Below are positions 58,529 through 64,000 of a DNA stretch of 64,000 bases, one piece after another (within the stretch, counting starts at the first letter, position 1; each line of letters opens with the position of its first letter). The notes beneath the pieces were generated by a model, which saw nothing but the letters and a program-made list of their open reading frames with translations, was not told the origin of the DNA and made no database searches. The position numbers were made by a program, and so were the translations under genes. The stretch comes from Hymenobacter mucosus (lineage in GTDB: Bacteria > Bacteroidota > Bacteroidia > Cytophagales > Hymenobacteraceae): assembly GCF_900188255.1 (NCBI RefSeq), contig NZ_FZNS01000008.1, forward strand, positions 107,390 through 171,389, given 5' to 3'.

Positions 58529-61358
58529 CCCGAAATGGCTACTGCTACTGCATACATTGCCTGTAGCGGTTCTGTTAGCTCTGCTTAGCGCCGAATATGC
58601 TGTCATTCACACCTTGCTACCTACCCCAAACCAACGACTGTGGCTAGGACTCGGCGCTATCCTATTAGTGCTGTTGTTCCTGCATGCTGGTTATGCTCTG
58701 TGGCAGATGCGTCGTAATCATTCTCTTTCCGCACTATATGGGGTAGGGGCGCTAGGCGTATACATTGCCTTTCTTTATATCTACTGCTATTTCATAACTG
58801 AATTATTTCCTGCCCAGCTACCTCGTTGGATAGTTCCAAGCGAGATGCCACTCTACGCCGGCACCTTTCTAATGCCAACTCTGGCGCATGCAGCCCTGGT
58901 TCTTCTCATCCGGCTCACGCCCACCGATCGGCCCCAACATGCTCTGCCAAACTTTGGTGTTGCGCTAGCTATACCAGCCTTGGTGTACTTATTCAGTCAG
59001 CTGATATTGCCGCTTTGGCAAATTCCTAGCGGAGAGTTTATGGGCCATGTGCTACTAGTGCTACTAGTAGCTGTCACTCTTGCCTTCCTGTTTTTTCTAG
59101 CCCGTAGCGTCTACATTCTAGTTACTAGTAGAACAACAATATGGATTAAGTACCGACCTGTCTGGAAAGTTCTGATTGCTCTTGTGTTGCCCTTAGTAGG
59201 ATTGGCTATCAATAATGGGCACTTTCTCAGCTTGGCAAGTACAGAGCAGGAAGGAATATTTGGTAACTTCGATGGCCCTTGGTTTTATGGATTAGCCGTG
59301 TTGAATGGGTTGCTGCTGTGCTGTCCAGGTCCTAGGGGGAAGTGGAGCCGGTTAGCATTGTTTGCTGGCCGAGGGCTCACGCTAGCCTACACCCTCTATT
59401 TCTTTTTGGTCTTTCTGCCCTTTCTACCCTTATCGGTGCTAGTAGTAGTAGCACTTGGGATTGGTTTCCTGATGCTGACACCACTGTTTGTATTGCTGGT
59501 GCATCTGCAGGAACTGAGTTCTGACTTTAGGGTATTGGCTCAATACTTTCCGCGTCGGATAGTAATAAGTGTATTAGTAGGTAGCACGCTACTGTTGCCT
59601 ATAGGTATCACAGCCACTTACCTATATCGTCGCCACGTACTGCATCAGGCGTTAGCTTACCTGTATACTCCAGATTACGCCGCATCTCAGCGCATCAACG
59701 CAGCAGCTTTGGCGCCTACCTTAGTCGAGGTGCGAGCTCATAAGCGCCCAAGCCTCAATGTATTGGGTAGCCACTTGCCTTACCTGTCTATGTATTTTAA
59801 CTGGCTAGTGCTCGATAACCTCACCCTGTCGAACGAAAAGCTTGAACACATTGACGAAGTATTCCTGGGCAAATTACCCCGCGCACCTAGGAATGGGCGC
59901 GAAGAACCACCCAACGCCTCACCGAATAGTCCCGTACTCACGAAGCTCACCAGCCGCAGTGCCTACGACTCCAGCCGAGCAGCGTGGACCAGTTGGGTAG
60001 ACCTAGAGCTTACCAATAGTACTGCTCGCGGCGATGAGGAATTCACTACAACGCTTGACCTGCCTGCGGGATGTTGGGTGCAAGGCTATTACCTAGACAT
60101 ACAAGGTCGCCGAGAAAAAGGGCTGCTTGCCGAGAAAAAAGCGGCTACCTGGGTGTATTCACAAATTCAAGACACGAAGCGAGACCCTGGAATTCTGTAT
60201 TATCTTACCAGCAATAGGGTAGCGCTGCGTGTGTTTCCCTTTGCTGCACAGGAAATGCGGCGCACTGGCTTTGAGATAGTTCATAAGGAAGCCGTGACAT
60301 TGCGGCTAGCTAACCACACCATTGTGCTAGGCGATTCTGTTCGCTCAGAAGTAAGTGCTCCAGTTACTACCCCTGGCGGAGAAGTAGTATACCTCAGTGC
60401 TCAGGCAAAACGCAAGCTTGCATTGGTGCACCGTCGGCCCTACTTTCATTTTCTGCTCGACGCCTCGGCTAAGTCAGCAGGTCATCGACTGGCTTACGCC
60501 CAGCAGGTTGCAAAATTTCTGCAGCAGCGGCCCAACGCAGCAGCTACAGCCCGCTATAGTATGGTAAGTGCTACCGTAAGCCATGTGGCCAAAGGACAAA
60601 ACTGGCAAGTAGCCCTTACCTCTGCCCCGGGGGCAGGAGGCTTTTACTTAGAAGGAGCTATACGCCAAGTATTGGCCGAGGCTCAGATGAATCCTAGTGC
60701 TGAGTATCCTATACTCGTTGCGGTAACAGATGACTTTTCCCGCGCAATAATGCCCGATAATTTTTCTAACCTGCAGCTATCAACCCCCGAACAGTCCGTC
60801 TTCTATTCGCTTACTACCAACGAACGCCTGACTGCGTATTCGCTTCAACATCAGTCGCAAGTACCCCTGGCTGCCTTGCCGGTGGATGCAGTAAAGGCGG
60901 TGCGAGCGTGGCCTACTGCTACCCACCCCCTGGCCTACCTGCCCAACGACGGGCAACCCGCAGTAGTGCTAGCTACGCAAACCCTGCATGTACCTGCCAA
61001 CACGGGCCACCGCTGGGAAGACGGCTTATGGCAGCAAGGGTATCAAGTATATCAGGCACTCTACCCCGCCGCTGCGGAAACTATGCGAGCAGCCTCTATT
61101 CGAGCCAGCTTCCAATCGGGTATTATGACTCCCCTAACCTCCTACATTGCCCTAGAAAATGAGGCGCAGAAAGCAGCGCTTCGTCGTAAGCAGGATAAAG
61201 TGCTGGCCGGAAATTCTGCTTTAGATGTAGGTGAGGACACACAACGAATGTCGGAGCCGGAGGAGTGGCTGCTTCTGCTGATGCTGGGAAGCTACTGGCT
61301 GGTAAAGCGGTATCGGCAGGGGCATAGCAACTCTAAGTTGTTTCCTTCCTTAGATTGA
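58512..61358 (+). CDS. MSEP-CTERM sorting domain protein with VIT-like domain
   Basis: A 948-residue membrane protein with about ten transmembrane segments in residues 1-400, followed by an extracytoplasmic part. A VIT-like domain spans about 480-590 (AEKKAATWVYSQIQDTKRDP, LRVFPFAAQEMRRTGFEIVH), then a degenerate von Willebrand A-like region near 645 (YFHFLLDASAKSAGHRLAY). The C-terminus from about 913 is MSEPEEW, a hydrophobic helix (LLLLMLGSYWLV) and a basic cluster (KRYRQ), the tripartite signal recognised by exosortase K. The biological role of this pair is not known. It overlaps xrtK by 17 nt, so expression is tightly linked. Confidence 0.88.
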   Translation: MQNLLNPKWLLLLHTLPVAVLLALLSAEYAVIHTLLPTPNQRLWLGLGAILLVLLFLHAGYALWQMRRNHSLSALYGVGALGVYIAFLYIYCYFITELFPAQLPRWIVPSEMPLYAGTFLMPTLAHAALVLLIRLTPTDRPQHALPNFGVALAIPALVYLFSQLILPLWQIPSGEFMGHVLLVLLVAVTLAFLFFLARSVYILVTSRTTIWIKYRPVWKVLIALVLPLVGLAINNGHFLSLASTEQEGIFGNFDGPWFYGLAVLNGLLLCCPGPRGKWSRLALFAGRGLTLAYTLYFFLVFLPFLPLSVLVVVALGIGFLMLTPLFVLLVHLQELSSDFRVLAQYFPRRIVISVLVGSTLLLPIGITATYLYRRHVLHQALAYLYTPDYAASQRINAAALAPTLVEVRAHKRPSLNVLGSHLPYLSMYFNWLVLDNLTLSNEKLEHIDEVFLGKLPRAPRNGREEPPNASPNSPVLTKLTSRSAYDSSRAAWTSWVDLELTNSTARGDEEFTTTLDLPAGCWVQGYYLDIQGRREKGLLAEKKAATWVYSQIQDTKRDPGILYYLTSNRVALRVFPFAAQEMRRTGFEIVHKEAVTLRLANHTIVLGDSVRSEVSAPVTTPGGEVVYLSAQAKRKLALVHRRPYFHFLLDASAKSAGHRLAYAQQVAKFLQQRPNAAATARYSMVSATVSHVAKGQNWQVALTSAPGAGGFYLEGAIRQVLAEAQMNPSAEYPILVAVTDDFSRAIMPDNFSNLQLSTPEQSVFYSLTTNERLTAYSLQHQSQVPLAALPVDAVKAVRAWPTATHPLAYLPNDGQPAVVLATQTLHVPANTGHRWEDGLWQQGYQVYQALYPAAAETMRAASIRASFQSGIMTPLTSYIALENEAQKAALRRKQDKVLAGNSALDVGEDTQRMSEPEEWLLLLMLGSYWLVKRYRQGHSNSKLFPSLD

Positions 61359-61408
61359 TGCACGAAGGAATTAAGCAAACTCAACTGAAGATCATTCTCC
61401 CCTTACCC

Positions 61409-61819
61409 TCATAAGGTTGCGCCGTGCGTTGCTCGGTGCTCTTGGGGCTTCTGCACCAAGTAGTAGTAGAGTAGAATAGTGAGGCCGGTAAGAAAAGGCA
61501 ATAGAGCTAAGTGCTTGCCGGTGATGGTGCCCCACACTCGCACAGTATCGAAGCCTACAAATTCGCTCACCATCCAGTACGAGTTGGCCGTTATCCAGAA
61601 CACAATGGCAAGATTATGCGCCAACTCAGCCTTGATGTCGCGCGTGCGCCAGGTGATGAGGACCGCAATTAGCAGGGTAGGGAAAATCATGCTGATACCC
61701 AGAGGTTTCCAAATCATGCACCAGCCAATATCCTTGAGCAGCCAGAATAGAATGTGCATGTTTTCCATGCGACGGTAGGGCGCGGGGATGCTATAAACCT
61801 GATCGGCTGGCTGTTCCAT
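61409..61819 (-). CDS. Conserved-looking membrane protein of unknown function
   Basis: A 136-residue protein with four predicted membrane helices (NMHILFWLLKDIGWCMIW, LGISMIFPTLLIAVLITW, NLAIVFWITANSYWMVSEF, LLPFLTGLTILLYYYLV). Charged turns contain RTRDIKAELAHN. It has no recognised family. A TATCTTTG element (minus strand, 61846-61839) lies 19 nt upstream of the ATG. Convergent with the MSEP-CTERM gene; the gap of 50 nt has no clear terminator. Confidence 0.8.
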   Translation of the reverse strand: MEQPADQVYSIPAPYRRMENMHILFWLLKDIGWCMIWKPLGISMIFPTLLIAVLITWRTRDIKAELAHNLAIVFWITANSYWMVSEFVGFDTVRVWGTITGKHLALLPFLTGLTILLYYYLVQKPQEHRATHGATL

Positions 61820-61838
61820 AGAGACGAATGGGGAGCCG

Positions 61839-61846
61839 CAAAGATA
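61839..61846 (-). promoter_or_regulatory. Candidate -7 element
   Basis: TATCTTTG on the minus strand, 19 nt before the membrane-protein ATG (61819). No -33 at the usual distance. Confidence 0.35.
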
Positions 61847-61982
61847 ACCAGCCTAATACACGCTAAATCTACAAATTAGGGTTTGGGCAAGGAAAATCGT
61901 CCGTATGCATAAGCCTATATGGTGTAGTTACGTAAATAGGCATCTTTACCACAACTACACGTTCTAACTTACTCCACACCAC

Positions 61983-62699
61983 ATGACAGCTTACGACGAA
62001 ATCTTCGAAAACAACCGGCAATGGGTGGCCTCTGCCACACCCGACTTTTTGAAGCGCCTAGCCGCCGATCAGAACCCTGACTACCTCTACATCGGTTGCA
62101 GTGACTCCCGCGTGACGGCCGAAGATTTAATGGGAGTAGCTCCGGGCGAAGTATTTGTGCACCGCAACGTTGCCAATCTGGTCAACAATATTGACTTGAA
62201 TGCCATGTCGGTAATCGAATACGCCGTGGACCACCTCAAAGTGAAGCACATCGTCGTATGCGGGCACTACGGCTGTGGGGGCGTGAAAGCCGCTATGCAG
62301 GCTAAAGACCTAGGTATTATGAACCCGTGGCTTCGCAACATTCGGGACGTATACCGCTTGCACCACGTCGAGCTAGACGCTATAGAAGACACCACGGCCC
62401 GTTACGACCGCCTAGTCGAGCTGAATGTACAAGAGCAGTGCGTTAATGTCATCAAAACCGCTGTGTTGCAGCAGAGCTACCTGCGCAATGGCTACCCCCA
62501 AGTGCACGGATGGGTATTTGATTTGAAAAGTGGCTTGTTAAAGGACTTGAAACTTGATTTCGAGCACATCCTGCACGACATCCAGGCTATTTATGACTTG
62601 AGCGAGCAGCCCCTGTTTGGCGAGGCTGACTCTTCGCCCGCCGAGCAAATTGGCAAAGCAAAAGACGAAGCGGACCGGCTACAGGACTCCCTTAAATAA
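61983..62699 (+). CDS. Beta-carbonic anhydrase
   Basis: A 238-residue beta-class carbonic anhydrase, interconverting CO2 and bicarbonate in the cytoplasm. Zinc ligands are C39 (GCSDSR), H95 and C98 (CGHYGCGGVKAAM). The catalytic Asp-Arg dyad is D41-R43. VFVHRNVANLV and SVIEYAVDHLKVKHIVVCGH are typical. The C-terminal extension (about 200-238) is acidic and helical (EQIGKAKDEADRLQ). Monocistronic. Confidence 0.96.
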   Translation: MTAYDEIFENNRQWVASATPDFLKRLAADQNPDYLYIGCSDSRVTAEDLMGVAPGEVFVHRNVANLVNNIDLNAMSVIEYAVDHLKVKHIVVCGHYGCGGVKAAMQAKDLGIMNPWLRNIRDVYRLHHVELDAIEDTTARYDRLVELNVQEQCVNVIKTAVLQQSYLRNGYPQVHGWVFDLKSGLLKDLKLDFEHILHDIQAIYDLSEQPLFGEADSSPAEQIGKAKDEADRLQDSLK

Positions 62700-62703
62700 A
62701 AGC

Positions 62704-62732
62704 GGCTGTTTCTGTGGTTAGCAGAAACAGCC
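62704..62732 (+). terminator. Hairpin after carbonic anhydrase gene
   Basis: GGCTGTTTCTG (62704-62714) with CAGAAACAGCC (62722-62732), 7-nt loop. No T-run follows, so it may be weak. Confidence 0.5.
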
Positions 62733-62751
62733 GAGGAGCTGCGTAAGAGAG

Positions 62752-62786
62752 GGCTCAAGTGTGGCTAGTTTAGCCACACTTGAGCC
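62752..62786. repeat. Perfect inverted repeat across the 3' end of the small minus-strand gene
   Basis: GGCTCAAGTGTGGCTA (62752-62767) with its complement (62771-62786), 16 bp, 3-nt loop. The stop codon (62765-62767) and final codons of the minus-strand gene are inside the palindrome. Confidence 0.8.
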
Positions 62787-63013
62787 ACCGTTTCAAACCG
62801 GTGAGGGGCAAAAGCACCATAGGGGCGCTCCGCATAGAAACCCAGTACGTGTACCTGCGGCTGCTTCGTATGAGCATTGCGGCGGATTTGCACGGGATAT
62901 ACGCGGCCAGCCTCGGGCCAGTCACCAATATGGTCGGTAGGGCGGTGGCTAGCGTCCACGCATCGGGCATACTGCTGGACGGGAATCGGAACAGGAAGCT
63001 TCGTTTTCGACAT
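62765..63013 (-). CDS. Small hypothetical protein
   Basis: An 82-residue protein (ATG 63013; a TTG at 63019 is possible) beginning MSKTKLPVPIPVQQYARCVD. It has mixed polar and hydrophobic character without a signal or membrane segment. A segment such as GRVYPVQIRRNAHTKQPQVHVLG, read in two halves, suggests a small beta-barrel or SH3-like fold. No family recognised. A TATCTTTG lies 3 nt before the ATG. Confidence 0.6.
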   Translation of the reverse strand: MSKTKLPVPIPVQQYARCVDASHRPTDHIGDWPEAGRVYPVQIRRNAHTKQPQVHVLGFYAERPYGAFAPHRFETVAQVWLN

Positions 63014-63019
63014 ATCCAA

Positions 63020-63036
63020 AGATAAGAATATTATCT
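63020..63036. repeat. Short palindrome upstream of the small minus-strand gene
   Basis: AGATAA-GAATA-TTATCT. It overlaps the TATCTTTG element of the minus-strand gene. Possibly regulatory. Confidence 0.35.
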
Positions 63037-63176
63037 CTATTTGACTAAAAAATTTGGGAGAATATTACTTGGATTTTGGACCTCTAAACTAGGTTTTAGT
63101 GGGGTAAAATAGGTTTTTTAGGCCATCCTAATTTCTCGAAGTAGGGATTAGATATTACGGGAATCAGAATGCATTA

Positions 63177-63210
63177 TTTGCATATTTGCTAAAATAATTA
63201 GTAAATATGC
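63177..63210 (+). promoter_or_regulatory. Candidate umuD promoter and overlapping operator palindrome
   Basis: GCATATTT-g-CTAA (63180-63192) pairs with TTAG-t-AAATATGC (63198-63210), a 31-bp near-perfect palindrome with a 5-nt centre. TTTG (63177-63180), 21 nt, TAAATATG (63202-63209) resembles a promoter lying within it. It looks like the operator of a damage-inducible or XRE/S24-type repressor. Confidence 0.5.
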
Positions 63211-63245
63211 ACGGCTTGCTTTCTTTCCTTGTATGCGCCTTTCCT

Positions 63246-63722
63246 ATGACATTTCTGTTGCCCTACCTCATTCCAGCTTCCCAACTGCTACCCGCCGAGC
63301 TTCCTCTATACGGTTGCCCAATACCCGCAGGCTTTCCCTCGCCCGCCGATGATCATCAAGATGCGCCGTTGGATTTGACGCGCCACTTATTTCGGAATCC
63401 GGCCTCTACCTTCCTCGCACGCGTAGTGGGCGACTCTATGGTGGGCAGTAGCATCCACGCCGGAGACTTAATTGCCGTGGATCGGGCTATGGTACCGTGC
63501 GATGGTAGTATAGTAGTGGCGGTAGTAGATGGCGAGCACACGGTTAAGCGTCTTCGTCAGCAAGCTGGGCGGCAGTGGCTCGAAGCGGCTAATCCTGCCT
63601 ATGCGCCCTTAGAGCTTATTCCTGGTAATCCGCTACAGGTCTGGGGCGTGGTAACGCACGTAATACACGCCCTGGAAGGACGCGCCGCTGCGCAAACACT
63701 AGGGCAGTGGCGGCGGCGCTAA
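63246..63722 (+). CDS. umuD: UmuD-like S24 family translesion-polymerase subunit
   Basis: A 158-residue UmuD/LexA-type self-cleaving protein. The cleavage site appears to be A28-G29 in CPIPAGFPSPADD, the catalytic Ser is S64 (VVGDSMVGSSI) and the Lys is K101 (EHTVKRLR). Spacing from cleavage site to Ser and Lys matches UmuD. Upon RecA-stimulated autocleavage it forms UmuD', the partner of UmuC in polymerase V. ATG 63246 is chosen; the open frame from 63207 would begin inside the upstream palindrome. umuC follows after 76 nt. Confidence 0.93.
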   Translation: MTFLLPYLIPASQLLPAELPLYGCPIPAGFPSPADDHQDAPLDLTRHLFRNPASTFLARVVGDSMVGSSIHAGDLIAVDRAMVPCDGSIVVAVVDGEHTVKRLRQQAGRQWLEAANPAYAPLELIPGNPLQVWGVVTHVIHALEGRAAAQTLGQWRRR

Positions 63723-63798
63723 CAGATTGGCGCTACGCTTCTTTTCTGGATGGTAGAGCTACAGGTACTACGCAACATACGCCTCAGTCCCAGTTGCC

Positions 63799-63954
63799 AT
63801 GTATGCCCTAGTTGATTGCAACAACTTTTACGTGTCCTGCGAGCGGGTTTTTCAGCCCAATTTGGTGGGCAAGCCAGTGGTCGTACTCAGCAACAACGAC
63901 GGCTGCGTGCGACCTGTTGCCTGTGAACTACATAAGCAGGCGTTCTTTAGCTAG
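63799..63954 (+). pseudogene. umuC: 5' fragment of umuC (translesion polymerase), disrupted
   Basis: The frame begins MYALVDCNNFYVSCERVFQP, continues VVVLSNNDGCV and is a clear UmuC N-terminus (Y-family active site with the first Asp). After V37 (to about 63909) the similarity stops: RPVACELHKQAFFS then a stop at 63952. Normal UmuC continues NNDGCVVAR or similar. The gene is therefore broken after about 111 nt. The following sequence to the window end contains an inverted pair TTCTTTAGC/GCTAAAGAA (63943-63951, 63956-63964) and GCAGAG/CTCTGC. An insertion sequence is the simplest explanation, but its transposase is not within the window. Confidence 0.75.
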
Positions 63955-64000
63955 GGCTAAAGAATAACTATCTGTCTGGTGCAGAGCTAACTTCTCTGCC

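Overview
The window looks like chromosomal DNA of a pigmented, aerobic member of the Bacteroidota, most probably Hymenobacter or a close relative (Hymenobacteraceae, Cytophagales). This is inferred from gene content and gene style, not from a database search. The indicators are Bacteroidota-type promoters (TTG/TTTG, about 20 nt, TAnnTTTG), almost no Shine-Dalgarno sequences, a type IX secretion C-terminal signal, CarboxypepD_reg-like and TonB-linked surface proteins, a three-subunit succinate dehydrogenase with a single cytochrome b, MbnP/MauG-type lipoproteins, an exosortase K system and a ketocarotenoid gene set. No tRNA, rRNA or CRISPR array was seen.

Layout: 1-4.4 kb holds the PhoH-like 3' end, a GNAT acetyltransferase, a ComEC-type channel and an enoyl-CoA hydratase. 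4.6-10.2 kb is a carotenoid block: crtZ hydroxylase, a MerR-B12 (CarH-type) photoreceptor repressor, an ECF sigma factor, crtI, crtB and a small exported protein. 10.3-12.9 kb carries two tandem paralogous exported proteins. 13.2-14.9 kb has ispH (isoprenoid precursor supply) followed by a crtW-type ketolase, then a convergent LytTR response regulator. 16.5-19.8 kb is a minus-strand metal-type module: a Cys-rich small protein, a TonB-dependent receptor and an HMA-domain protein. 20.1-36.8 kb is a complete-looking dcw cluster (mraZ, rsmH, ftsL-like, ftsI, murE, mraY, murD, ftsW, murG, murC, ftsQ, ftsA, ftsZ), closed by a strong terminator. murB, murF and ddl are not in it.

36.9-41.8 kb is a lipoprotein and di-haem region: a small lipoprotein, a MauG-family peroxidase, a CLC-type anion transporter, and an MbnH-like/MbnP-like pair. 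42-46.4 kb contains an FMN reductase and sdhC-sdhA-sdhB. 46.6-49.9 kb has a large type IX-secreted protein and a small lipoprotein. 50-57.8 kb is housekeeping: fabD, folK, a hydrolase, a polyprenyl diphosphate synthase, a zinc-ribbon-like protein, a TlpA-type thioredoxin lipoprotein and aconitase. 58-61.4 kb encodes exosortase K overlapping its MSEP-CTERM partner. 61.4-64 kb has a membrane protein, a carbonic anhydrase, a small protein, umuD and a umuC that breaks off after about 37 codons.

Main points of interest: three 10-bp-phased TGGT repeats just upstream of the mraZ promoter (candidate MraZ boxes); a 19-bp palindrome on the -33 element of the exosortase K promoter; an intact light-sensing motif set in the CarH-like protein beside the carotenoid genes; a long imperfect hairpin ending a few bases before the ftsZ start; an MbnP/MbnH-like pair with no methanobactin genes in view; and a large palindrome in front of umuD with umuC apparently interrupted.
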